A DNA stretch of 64,000 bases from contig JAFFJZ010000001.1 of the NCBI GenBank assembly GCA_018340375.1, positions 53,064,001 through 53,128,000 of the forward strand, given 5' to 3'. A program made the position numbers and the translations under genes. Under the pieces are notes generated by a model, which was not told the origin of the DNA, searched no databases, and saw only the letters and a list, made by a program, of their open reading frames with translations. Source of the stretch: Gonatopus flavifemur (taxonomy: Eukaryota; Arthropoda; Insecta; Hymenoptera; Dryinidae). The first letter of the stretch is position 1. The number at the start of each line of letters is the position of its first letter. Below, in pieces: positions 46,188-58,030 of this stretch.

Positions 46188-47290
46188 CACTGTAAAAAAA
46201 AACTGGAAATTTACTGTGCAACTGGACTGGAAATTTCCAGTGCTAGTACTGGAATATGGATATTCCAGTACATGTACAGAGATTTTGTTGTTACGTTACT
46301 GAAAATTTACCAAGCATAACTGAAAATTCAGTCATTGTACTGGAATTTTCAAGTTTGAGATGATGTACTGAAATTTTGCCATGATTTCGCGAAAATTTTA
46401 CCGGCTCGTACTACAATTTTATAGTTCTTGTGCACCAAAAAAAAATATTCCCTCAAAAAGGACTTGAGAAAAAATTTGGAATTTAGAAAAAAAAACCTAA
46501 TCGTTGGTATACTGGAATTATACAGGTTTTTAACTGCAATTCTCAGGTTTTGTGATGGAATTTTCCAGTTACTATGCAATTGAATTATACAGGTTTTGAA
46601 CTGCAATTTTCAGGTCGTGTGATGGAATTTTCCAGTTGCTATGCAACGGAATTTAATCACTGTTGCACTGAAATTTTCCACTTCTATTGGACTTCGTCAT
46701 TTCTGGCAGGAAAAATTTCAAGTCTTTATATTAAAAATTTCCTGATTGAGATTTTGAATAATAATTGTAATTGTAGCCAATGAAATTGATATATGAGGTT
46801 TTTCCAAGACTTATCCTCTTGTGTTCTAGATATGAAGCATATGTAGTAACCCAAGCTGGCCTTCCAACATGTCGCGCTATAGCTCATCGGTTAGGTCTTA
46901 GGTTTCAGTTGGTAGGCAGGTAGAAAAGTGTGGGTTCAAATCCTGTTAGGTAGACATGAGTTTCTGTCCATCCAAATGAACGATCAAAAGTTTCTCAATC
47001 ATCTTGGAACACAAGGACCCTGCAAAATCACTTTGCGTGAGCAATTTTTTTTCAATTTTCATGGATATTTTCAGCATTAATTTTCCAGTACATGTCCTGG
47101 AAAAGTCCAGCTCGTGTACTGAAAAATTCCAGTACCGAGGCTCAGAAAATTTCCAGTTTTGATGCGGAAATTCCATAACGTTTGCACTGAATTTTTGCAG
47201 TACAAATATGCTGAAATTTTCCGGTACATGTACAGGTTAATGACTTCCAGTACATGTACTGGAATTTTCCGGTGAAATTTTTTTACAGTG
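46188..47290 (+). mobile_element. 1103-bp TIR element, copy 2
   Basis: Same length and orientation as copies 1 and 3, with TA on both sides. Against copy 1 I count two differences, 46779 (A for G) and 47208 (A for G), and no indels. It is inserted in the agatatct element. Confidence 0.9.
46871..46955 (+). ncRNA. tRNA-like Pol III unit in copy 2
   Basis: Identical to the unit in copy 1: A box TAGCTCATCGG, B box GGTTCAAATCC, and a T8 run about 90 bases beyond the unit. Confidence 0.6.
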
Positions 47291-47411
47291 TATCTGAAAC
47301 TTGTTGGAATTTTTTGCATAAGACATCTTTCAGATGTCGAAAAAATATCTTCACGAAAGTCTTTCAAGCCATCTTCCATGATTTTGAGACATCTTTCAGA
47401 TACAAATAGAT

Positions 47412-50400
47412 ATCTTTTTGTTTGTTGGGTTGGTTTCCATGTATGAAATATTGTAATTTTGTTTGATTATTGGGGATTGGAACATATCATAATTTCATTT
47501 GGAATCAAAGGAGGCACAAATGAAACCGAAAAACACTTGGTGAAAGATCGAAAAGATTTAGCGATATGTATCACGATGGATGGATATCAATGAATCTCTC
47601 CATTTATCACATTGATGGGATGGTAGATTACATTCATCAAGAGACGTCAGTTCAACAGGATCAAAATTCAATTACATTAAGACGTCGATTACAGCGGCAG
47701 CCAAAGGTGAAGAGAGAAGGGAAAGATTTGCGAATGATCGGTAGTGAAAGATACACACGACGCAATTTGCTCTTGAGTGTTTCTCATTATATTCTTCCGG
47801 TATTCACTTCGTCATAAAAAAAATGGACTCGAGGATGAGGTTGAGAAGAAGAGTTGAGAGAAAAGAGACCAAGCGTAAAAGGTTGAATATGTGATTATGA
47901 CGAGATCTGTTCTTATTCTTGCAATTCTGTTGAGTTAAGGGTTCGTGGTTCTCGTATGATTCTATCTCCGGATAATGTTTTTTTATCTAAAGATAAAGAA
48001 TCTTTTATCACTATCATTCCCATGAATTATCTATCATTATCTCTTTCCTGAAGGATTTTTCGAGAAATTGCAATTCAATTTATTTACTATAAATTTTCAA
48101 TTATCACATCTCTATTCATCCACGCTACACACATAATTAATAATTATCTTGCTCCACGTTATGGTTTAATTGGAAACTGCTTTTGATCTCATTAGCAGTG
48201 TGTGTCAACCCTCCTTCAATTTAGTATTTTTAATTACCCTAATAATATCCGGACTCAAATATAAATCACATGTATGAAATTCAATACAAATTTGAAAAAA
48301 AGAAGAAGACCCATATGTAGATTCTCTTGACTGGATCAAAGTATAGATGAAACATCAGTAATGAAAGCGTAGGGATGTGAATTAATTTCGAATCTGTTAT
48401 GACACCCGGAAAATATGAATGTACAATTTTTGAAATATGTATCCCAGAAAAAATGTCTATACTCTCGTTCGCTGTTAATTAATTCGCCTGCAAAACATAT
48501 TTGAAAAAAATGAAATTCCAATTATTCTTCAATTCAGCAATCGAATGAAACTCGATATATTTTCCGATGTAAATTTCTGATCGATGAGTTTCCAACTTTC
48601 TAATTTGCAAGACACAATCATCTCTCCGTCTGAAAGAAGTTTTCAATATCAGTCATACAAAATTCTTTCCACAGAATCAGAAATTCACAAAGTACGGTTT
48701 CTAAGAGTTCTCGAAGAACTCCTTCTTCCGTAGTTCTTCAAGAACTTTCCTTTTTGGCGATAATAAAATTTTTGTCGAAGTAAAACCTTACCGACGCCTT
48801 TGTGTGTTATATAGGTTGATTCTATACATTCTAACTCAAATACGTCGACTAGTACGTGCGTAGGTGAGACAATATAAAAGTTTCCAGCATTGAGATATGG
48901 AGGATGTGTATTATGCAAATAAATTCTGTCGTATTTTCACACAACATGAAGTTGGGAATTTGAAGTTTCCGGAAAATAAAATGATAGTAAGAAAAGAAGT
49001 TTCTTCCGGGTTTTTATCATGAAGGGTTGTAGTATTTTGTGATATAGTTTTTTCATGCTCTCGTAGTAATCTACTCAATCTTCACGCGATCCATATCTCG
49101 TTGTATGCATAGTTTTACGTAATTCGTAAAATTGTGGCAAATCCTTACGGTAGTAAACATTTCGTGTTTTGTAATTTGAGATTTATGACTGGTAAATTCT
49201 CGTTTATCGTGCCCCTTGTATGCAAAGATAACAAGAAATTATCGTTCAAACGATGCTTTGATGATTAAGTCTAATTATGACGGAATGTGATGAGATGACC
49301 CTTGTTGGTAATGTACTGTTGAGATTACAGAATGTGTATGATAACGAAATCAGTTGAGTTACTCGTACTAGGTTGAGCTCTCAAGGCATGATCTTAGTTA
49401 ATCCCTGGTAAAGTGTTGTTTCTTATAAGGGTCTGCGAGTTACCGTGGCACCAACCGTTCCAGGAAATGAATAATTTCGAAGGTTCCTAGTTCGATAGAG
49501 TTCCGGAGAAAGGATTATTTATCACCCCTCAACATTCTCCATGCGTTGTGTGGATCATTATGAAAACTCGGATAACAATTTCTAGAAATTATTCTTCAGG
49601 TACAGACAAATACTTTGGGGAGAGTTTTAAATGATGTCTTCCGGTGAATGAACTAATATTGTCGTGTGGGAAGGGTATTTCATGATGCTACGAAGTAGCA
49701 AAAGCGTTGGTAGTTTATAAAATAATGCTCGGAAGATACTGAAAGGAGAGTTCGTGAACAGAAGGTTGAAGACTTATCGATTGGATAATAATTGTTAACT
49801 ATTGACTCATGCGAATGACTAGCTGGAAAGATTTCATAATAAGTTTTGGAAGTATGCAAGAGTTCAGAGAGGTTGATGGCTGAAAAGTACGATGAGATAA
49901 CTGCCTAGCTGTTGAGACTCGGGTTGAGAGTTGGTTATGATACATATTGCTCGTTAACAGTAAGTTAGGAGAAAATTTGTTGCATCGATTTAGAGCTTGA
50001 GAAGCGTTGTTGTAACTTCAAAGTGATGTATTCATCGTGGAAACATAATTCTGTTTGTCTAACCACAATCAATCTAAACATTCTAGAAGCTTTCAGTAGT
50101 TATAGATATCTTGATAGTTTCATCGTACAATTTCATCTTCAACATTGAATGATGAATCAATAGTTAATATTTAATCAATTCAATATAGAGTATATACCCT
50201 TGTATTTCATCGAACTTCAACACCAACTTGACATTTCCATTTAAACGGTAAGTGGTTTGGTATAATTCAAAATGATTTATCAAAAGATGAAAAATTTCAA
50301 CTGAGAAACAAATTCGATTAAACTACCGTCTTATAAGGAGGAAAAATCTTTGGTCAACTGTCGTAAAGGGGTGTCTGCTATTAAAAAGTGAAGACAAGTT

Positions 50401-51675
50401 GAAAGGGGTTGTCTATCTTGGTAATTTATTGTTAGAAGAATCGACGAAAAGCATTGAAAGGCACGTAATTACCACCATAAATCCATCCAGAGTTTCATCG
50501 GAAGAAAAAGATAGATGTATAGATATAGATGGATGGATACAGATAAAAGCTAGACGGATCGAAAAATGGAGAGTACTGGATAAGAATTGTGTTCTCACGA
50601 CCTCCACGAAGGATGGCACTTTATCGATACTCGACACCTAGTTATTCTTTTCGGGCTGTCCATAAATTCTTATTATAATTGGTGCGATTGCACTACGGAA
50701 ATCATAATTGGCTAGAGGGGGTGGAGTGGTGGTGGTGGTGGTGGTGGTAGCAGTAGTAGTTCGGAGAGTTAGCGGCAATGCCGTCTCCATAAATCGTTCG
50801 GACGTTATAACTTTTTTCAAGTCTTTTCCTATAATCTTTCCTCTTTCTTCTTCTAGTCTCCTCTTTGTCTGTTCCGCAATCGAGAGAGCGGTGGTGACTG
50901 CGAAATGAGGTCGAGAAGATGGAAAAAGGTATGAGAGCTAGGCGCGTGGTTTGGGATAACGAGTCATCGTATACGAGCGAGAACGGGGATGGCAAGATGT
51001 AATCGTGTGCTTTATATTACAGTTGAGTCAAAACGAACTTTTGAACCGCGAAATACTTGTACCACTCATGAAAGCACGTTGAATACTCACTTCCGCTTCA
51101 CGTGTACGTAATTACATACGGAACATATACATGGTTGAAGTTACGTATTACTGCGAACGAGATTTGTTGTTTTTTTTTTTCGTTCAAATTCTACAAGGAT
51201 TATGCAGTAACCATTGAATATCAAAAATAACGTATTCAATCGTGTAAGTTGTGAATTAAAAGTTATAATATACGAAGACTCGAAGTTGCTTCAACTTCTT
51301 GTTCATTGTCGATTCTCGTGTTGTGTGTATTTTGTGGATTAGCACGGATCTCATATGTGAGATATCTTGTTTGCTATTTGTTTTTACAAGTTACATATGT
51401 CACATGTTTAGTCTTATGGTATAATCAAACTTGTACATGCGGGTTCTACCTGACACTTGCTCATTGTATAGATTTCGTACTCCTTCCAACTTGCCCTGAC
51501 GGGAGAACTTTGTCCCAAGTCAAAACTGTAATTCAAAATGAAACTACATTACATCGCAGTAACTCATGTGTACTGTATTCTATTTGTTACAGGTGAGCAT
51601 TTTATTACCCTACAAAACATCATCATCGTTGTTATTAATATGTGAGTATCGATATTTATTCCCTTATTTGGTGCA
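47412..51675. other. Long repeat-poor region
   Basis: No MITE was seen. About 48690-48760 has short hairpins. The stretch 50890-51000 is somewhat CpG-rich. A good donor (AACG|GTAAGTGG at about 50248) has an open frame of about 60 bases before it, but its phase does not fit the phase-1 signal-peptide exon and I see no homology. Confidence 0.35.
50725..50750. repeat. (GGT)n microsatellite
   Basis: About eight GGT units, continuing into AGCAGTAGTAGT. It creates poly-Val and poly-His/Thr open frames on the two strands that should not be read as genes. Confidence 0.85.
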
Positions 51676-51944
51676 CACAGAAAGACCGTGTTTATCAATA
51701 TTTAGAAAAATGACTGTCAATTTAGGGAAAACAAGGATCGCTGAAAAATATTCGTAGTCGATGTATTAACAATTGATAGTCTCGCTGTGAAAAATACCAA
51801 TGAAACTATCAACTGTTAATATTTTGACTACGAATTTTCGGTAGACTCACTACGAATATTTTTCAGCGATCCTCGTTTTTTCTAAATTAACAATTCTAAA
51901 TGTTCATGAATTCTTTCTAAATATTAATAGACCCGGTCTTTTCG
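51676..51944. mobile_element. 269-bp foldback MITE
   Basis: ACAGAAAGACCGTGTTTATC, then AATATTTAGAAA, pairs with the inverse of the right end (TTTCTAAATATTAATAGACC, CGGTCTTTTCGTG). The inner arms AGGATCGCTGAAAAATATTC and inverse, and AACAATTGATAGT and inverse, bring the pairing to the centre. Confidence 0.75.
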
Positions 51945-52804
51945 TGTATGAAGTAGGATTTTATTGTAAGTGAGCGATAGCATGAACTGATGTATCAATT
52001 GAGTAAGCTTCTTTTGCCGATAATAAAATCTTTCAGATATTCATATTCTCGAAACAGGAGTAATAAAAATTGTGTATCACAACACAGCACGGGAAAAGAT
52101 CCATCGAACATAGAAATGAGTTATATTAAATGTTCGTTTTTTTTTCAATTATTATCCATATCCATTTAAACGATATCTCCTATCCTATCTCACTCGTAGT
52201 CACTTGATAAATATTATCCGATTCCTCTTTTCTTCGTATGAGCAGATATAGAGAGTTGAAACGAGACACAGTTATGACATTTATCGAGTAGTTATTGTAC
52301 TTTTGAGATATCATTATGATCCACCATTCGAAGAATTGAGACACGTATTATAGTACGAGAGAATCAATACAAAAACAATAAAAATGTATCAGATTGTATT
52401 TCAAGTTGAACGGATACAGTTCAGTGAATCATGTCCTGAACATGATGAATAGCACTCGTGCACTGTACAAATCATATTTCCGGATTTCAAGAGACCTCAA
52501 TGAACAGTTGAAATATTGTTCTGGTAATATAAGTTCTGAATGAGGGATGAATCCTAATCGAAGGAAAGAAGCGAGAAAGCGTAATACGTTACCCCAACGC
52601 GTTACGAAGTTGAATATATCATTGAAATTGAGGATACGGAGAAATTCAATTTGAGAAAAAGTTTATTTAGGTTTCATATAGTTCAGCCGTACAGTAAAAA
52701 TGAGTATATATTTTTCATGACGTTCGGATCTGATATTTTGAATTTTTAACATAGCAAGGTACTGGAGAGATCATTGATCAACATCTTCGAAACGTTTGAA
52801 GTAT
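51945..52804. other. Unique DNA, no gene seen
   Basis: AT-rich, only short open frames. Nothing can be supported. Confidence 0.35.
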
Positions 52805-53245
52805 CCCTAGTAGAAATGATGATTGGGAATTAGATAGGCTCTAACTAGTTTTCCCAGATGTTGGGTTGGTTTCTAGCTAGTTTTGTAACGCACTTTCTAG
52901 AAATGTGAAATCATGTGTTTTCTGTAAAATCACACCTATGAATAAGGTAACAACGTATTTTGACATGTAATTTCCAGTCAAGAACGTTGCTTTTGAATTT
53001 ATTTCCATAAAATAAGCCCGAGTGACAAATTGAAACGTTGGTACTACCTTCTATTCCTCTGACCGTGTTGATGGACTATCAATGTTACTGTACGATCAGT
53101 TGGCGCATGAAAAATCTACATAAACCAACTAAATATTTAGGCACTGAAGTCAAATTGACTGGAATGTTTTATCCGGTCGCCCCCACGTGGGTCCCATCTA
53201 GTACGTGGGTGGTAAATGGAACGCCCAAACAAATTTCTACCAGGG
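52805..53245. mobile_element. CCCTRGTAGAAAT MITE, second copy in opposite orientation
   Basis: It starts CCCTAGTAGAAATGATGATT and ends AAATTTCTACCAGGG, the reverse of 41503-41898. The shared inner parts include GGAATTAGATAGGC, GCCCCCACGTGGGTCCCAT and GTGGTAAATGGAACGCCC. At 441 bp it is 45 bp longer than the first copy. Confidence 0.8.
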
Positions 53246-54692
53246 TAAACACAGCAATAATAACTCTCCTTCGTTATGATATTCATGTATTTATTGAAAT
53301 AATCCTGATTTAATTCTTTTCACAACATACCTTCGTGAAAGAGAATTTTGAATACAAGAGTCTACGTGTATGCTTTACTACAAGTTCCTTATATCTGTCT
53401 TTGGATTTGTTGCAACGTAAAGAAGCATTTATATTTCATTGCGCGAAATCTCAAGAGGCCATTGGAATGAATTCTTTTTTCCATTTGAATCATCCGCCGT
53501 GTACTTGGTACAATCTGTTTGAATAAAATTTCAAGAAGAAACTTCGTCCTGAATGAATATGAAATTTATCAAAAATATCACAAATTCATCTTCATCAAAT
53601 AAAGCGAGTGGATCAAAAGGAATAGTGTACGAAGGAAGTGAAGGAATATAGAAAGATCGGTCCATGATTTCTCCCTGAATACGAGGAGTTCAAATTAATC
53701 TGTCCAATTATTAATAAGAGATCGTGAAACGACTTAGAACGGAGAATGTCATTAAAATAAATTAACCCAGAAAACTACAAGGAAGTATTTGTATCAAGTT
53801 CTCATAATGACCAGTTTTTCTGCATTTGAATGTTGTTTATCGGTCTTTGAAGTTAATCAGATATCATAGAATTTTTCCCTGGAATTTCTTTGTTCGATTT
53901 ATTAAGTTTTCATTCAGTCATTCAATTATCTCAATTCTTCAAAGTGTAGAAAATTATGTAAAGCTGAAAAGATACTATATAGGAGATCGATATGTATTCG
54001 CTCACCGATGCAACATGGGTTTTTAACGACTGTAACGATTAATACAATACCGTAGATAGTGGGGAGGTACTTGAGTCATGAATATTACAACTTATAGAGG
54101 GTACAAGATGTGGAATGGATGAACACGACGAGGTTGTTTACAACAGAAGGTCCGAAACTCTCAGCAAACTAGCTGGCTGGCCAACCAGGGAAGGAGGCTT
54201 AGAGATCGGTGGGTTCCTTGTGGGTGTTGATAGTGCTATTTGCTGACCACCGTACTGACCATCTTGGCTAAATTTCGAGGTAGTCGTGAAGCCACTGTGA
54301 GTAACAAATAATGCAAAAAGAAAACGCATCAAGAATAAACTATTTTTGGCGAGATTTTGAGAACAGGGAGCTTCGTTAACTTTGTTTTCAGAATAGAAGA
54401 TGTTCGAATGAAGTGATTTGATATCCACCCTCGATATGATGTTTGGGTAAAGTTTATATAGATGTTTTTTCCAGTAGTAGAGAACTTCAATTTGATTAAC
54501 GAAAAAGGTGGCTCGTGCATAACTTTTCTTTAATGGAGAAGAGGCTGAAGCGACGTTTACACGCTACCTGCTATTCTTTTCCCTTCTCTCCCATTTTTTT
54601 CGTCGATCTTGCTATAGTTTTCCTCCCTTGTCTCTTTGGTTTCACATTCCGAAAGGTCTTGAATCATTAGTAACATTTTAACATATCGCGTA
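53246..54692. other. Unique DNA, no gene seen
   Basis: Only short open frames with no recognisable domains on either strand. Confidence 0.35.
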
Positions 54693-54759
54693 CTACTGTG
54701 TCCCAAAAATAAGGTGACATAGCATTCATTTTCAAAAATCTTTATTCTCCTAAATCAAG

Positions 54760-56549
54760 TTCATCGCCTTCAAAGCAATCCCCCCCTTGGATACAATTCA
54801 CTTATGCCAACGCATTTTTCAATCTTCGAAACAGTTGTTAAAGTCGGTTTCCGGGATGGTCTTCAGCTCTCTCTTCGATTCGGCTTGGATTTCCTCTATC
54901 AACTCAAAACGATGTCCACGGAGCGGTTTTTTGAGTTTGTTGGATAGCCAGAAGTCGCACGGTGCCAAATCAGGTGAATGCGGTGGTTGTGGAACGATAT
55001 CGGTCGAGTTTTTTGCGGAATAGTCACGAAGAATCAATGCAGGGTGAGCCGGTGCATGGTCGTGGTGCAAAAACCAAGAGTTGTCTCGCCACAATTCCGG
55101 TCTCTCCAGGCGGATAGCTTTACGTAAACGACGTATAACGCTCAAATAATATTCTTTGTTGGCAGTTCGACCCAGCGGGTGGAACTCAAAACGCACAACA
55201 CCACGATAATTGAAGAAAACAGTCAACATAACCTTGATTTTTGAGCGACTTTGGCGCGATTTTTTGGTTTTGCCTCATTTTTAGCGCGATATTCACTTGA
55301 TTGATCGGTTGTTTTCGGGTCGTAAGCATGAATTCACGTCTCTTTCCCCGTGATAATGCGTTTCATCTTGTCCTGGTCAGAAAGCATTGTTTGACACACT
55401 TCAACGCGACGATGTTTTTCCAGGAAATTCAGTGTTTTCGGTACCAATCGAGATTTGATGCGTCTGAGGCCCAAAACATCCTTCAAAATGGTATTGACTG
55501 ATCCTTTTGAAATGCCAACATCACGAACAAGATCCCTAATTGTTCATCGACGATTTACGAGCCCCAAATCTTTGAGTTTTTGGACGTGAACTTCGTCAGT
55601 TGAAGTTGATGGTCGACCGGGACGCTTTTCGTCTTCGACACGTTCTCGGCCTTCTTGGACCCATACAGGGTTCATCAATTAGCCCAATAATGGCACGTTA
55701 CTGGACCACAAACGGCGTTCTTCGCCCGTTAATGGCACCCATTAATGGCTCATCAATGGTTAATTGCTGGATGATAACGTGGGTCCAGTAATGGCAATAA
55801 ATAATGGGCCATTTATGAAATTATTGATTGGCCCAGTAATGGGGCTAAATGATCCCGATTTAGGGCCATAAATTTCGGGATAATGTTCGAATGTCAGCCA
55901 TCAATGGCAGATTACTGGGGCATAATAATAATAATGATATCCAATGGTGATATGAGTGCGTTCCAGAATAATTGATTCAATATTAGTTCAAATGAGTGGT
56001 GAAGTGTGAACACTTTTTATATGGCGCGTAGTATACTTCGAAGTATTTTACATAGTTTACGACACGTAAGAAACCGAGTATCTTGCGCATAAAATCAACC
56101 CCTTGCCTTTGGGGGGACAGGAGGGTTCAAGTATCTCACATATATTACGTGTCAGAAACCAAGTATGATACGTAAGAAATTGAAAAATCACGTGATAAAC
56201 CCAACCCTGATAGCCGTACATCGGCTGATTATCGGCTGTTTTCATTGCTGACCTTTCTTATCAGCCAGTGGTGGGCCACACTTGTGCCAATGATATGAAT
56301 CTCCATTGTTGGTCATTCAATGGTAGCCATACATGGGCCAATTATTGGCTGTGTTTACATTATCGGGGTTTCCTGTATGGGGAACTCTTTATACCACTTG
56401 TAAATATTTCTTTTCAACATAGCCTCATCACCGAAGGCTTTCTGCACCATCCTCAACGAATCAGCAGAAGAAAATTCATTCCACAAACAAAATTTAATAC
56501 AAATTCTTTGCTCAACAAATGCAGACATTACAAAAATCGAAACATTCAC
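54760..56549 (-). pseudogene. Mariner transposase, full span but broken
   Basis: On the minus strand the order is complete. The first HTH is VEQRICIKFCLWNEF...KWYKEF. After the insertion come GRERVEDEKRPGRPSTST, the second HTH, the catalytic core with HHDHAPAH and PHSPDLAPCDFWL (second and third Asp), and the C-terminal RWHKCIVSKGGDCFEGD. Lesions: a stop right after LGLVNRR (about 55545), the first catalytic Asp motif read as TGKET followed by a stop (Lys replaces Asp), a frameshift before VMLTVFF, and a Trp-to-stop change after NNCFED. It cannot encode an active transposase. It is a different mariner lineage from 9776-10902, judged by TIR and protein text. Confidence 0.82.
55660..56381. mobile_element. 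722-bp TIR element inserted in the mariner, GA target duplication
   Basis: The ends are CCCATACAGG and its exact inverse CCTGTATGGG. GA lies on both sides. Removing it and one GA restores the mariner frame KWYKEF-QEGRERV. The interior repeats TAATGGGCC, CCAGTAATGG and CAATGGTAGCC words. No coding sequence was seen. Confidence 0.82.
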
Positions 56550-56927
56550 TTTCAGCAGCTCACAAAACGAAGCCTATCTCAAACATTAATGAACATTTTG
56601 ATGTGACCCTTGGCATGGATATCAAAGAGAGTCTTTCTAATCCAAAAATAAGAGCACTTCCCCAAACACATTTGCGCGCAGAGCTTAAATTCAAATGTCA
56701 CCTTACTTTCTGGATACAGTCGATTGGACGATATTGAAATCCGACTTTTTTCAAAATTCATGAAATTTGTTCATCTTCCCACGGAATTTATGTATCGGAA
56801 TTTATTTTCACGTTTGTTTCTGTTCTTGAAGATTTTAACACATGAATAAATTATTCACTATCCAAAGAATTATGTTTTGACATAATCTTGAATGCAAAAT
56901 TTGAGGTGCAAAAATAACCTTGAACTG

Positions 56928-58030
56928 CACTGTAAAAAAAAACTGGAAATTTACTGTGCAACTGGACTGGAAATTTCCAGTGCTAGTACTGGAATATGGA
57001 TATTCCAGTACATGTACAGAGATTTTGTTGTTACGTTACTGAAAATTTACCAAGCATAACTGAAAATTCAGTCATTGTACTGGAATTTTCAAGTTTGAGA
57101 TGATGTACTGAAATTTTGCCATGATTTCGCGAAAATTTTACCGGCTCGTACTACAATTTTATAGTTCTTGTGCACCAAAAAAAAATATTCCCTCAAAAAG
57201 GACTTGAGAAAAAATTTGGAATTTAGAAAAAAAAACCTAATCGTTGGTATACTGGAATTATACAGGTTTTTAACTGCAATTCTCAGGTTTTGTGATGGAA
57301 TTTTCCAGTTACTATGCAATTGAATTATACAGGTTTTGAACTGCAATTTTCAGGTCGTGTGATGGAATTTTCCAGTTGCTATGCAACGGAATTTAATCAC
57401 TGTTGCACTGAAATTTTCCACTTCTATTGGACTTCGTCATTTCTGGCAGGAAAATTTTCAAGTCTTTATATTAAAAATTTCCTGATTGAGATTTTGAATA
57501 ATAATTGTAATTGTAGCCAATGAAATTGATATATGAGGTTTTTCCAAGACTTATCCTCTTGTGTTCTAGATATGAAGCATATGTAGTAACCCAAGCTGGC
57601 CTTCCAACATGTCGCGCTATAGCTCATCGGTTAGGTCTTAGGTTTCAGTTGGTAGGCAGGTAGAAAAGTGTGGGTTCAAATCCTGTTAGGTAGACATGAG
57701 TTTCTGTCCATCCGAATGAACGATCAAAAGTTTCTCAATCATCTTGGAACACAAGGACCCTGCAAAATCACTTTGCGTGAGCAATTTTTTTTCAATTTTC
57801 ATGGATATTTTCAGCATTAATTTTCCAGTACATGTCCTGGAAAAGTCCAGCTCGTGTACTGAAAAATTCCAGTACCAAGGCTCAGAAAATTTCCAGTTTT
57901 GATGCGGAAATTCCATAACGTTTGCACTGAATTTTTGCAGTACAAATGTGCTGAAATTTTCCGGTACATGTACAGGTTAATGACTTCCAGTACATGTACT
58001 GGAATTTTCCGGTGAAATTTTTTTACAGTG
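56928..58030 (+). mobile_element. 1103-bp TIR element, copy 3
   Basis: Flanked by TG on both sides. Three private changes are visible: T at 57455, G at 57714 and A at 57877. It shares the A at 57519 with copy 2. There are no indels against the other copies. Confidence 0.9.
57611..57695 (+). ncRNA. tRNA-like Pol III unit in copy 3
   Basis: Identical A and B boxes to the other two copies. The private change at 57714 lies just downstream and does not touch either box. Confidence 0.6.

Larger units (their letters stand above)
45449..47411. repeat. agatatct-family element with two large insertions
   Basis: The left end CCTAACAAACATGGG and the inverse right end CCAACAAACAAAAAGA are similar. Between them the family vocabulary (AGACATCTTTCACATAC, AAATATCTTTTAGATGTC, AAGACATCTTTCAGATGTC) is broken by a GC-richer repeat (45710-45986) and by copy 2 of the 1103-bp element (46188-47290). 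Confidence 0.6.
54693..56722 (-). mobile_element. Near full-length mariner with a 722-bp insertion
   Basis: The left end CTACTGTGTCCCAAAAATAA, then GGTGACAT, and the inverse right end CGACTGTATCCAGAAAGTAA, then GGTGACAT, form about 28-bp TIRs with several mismatches. Without the insertion at 55660-56381 the length is 1308 bp, the normal mariner size. Confidence 0.82.

Noticed and set aside
50708..50995. Poly-Val and poly-His open frames
   Set aside because: They are translations of the (GGT)n microsatellite on the two strands.
54819..55229. 136-codon frame as an active mariner transposase
   Set aside because: It covers only the C-terminal half. Stops, a frameshift and a changed first catalytic residue upstream show that the gene is dead.
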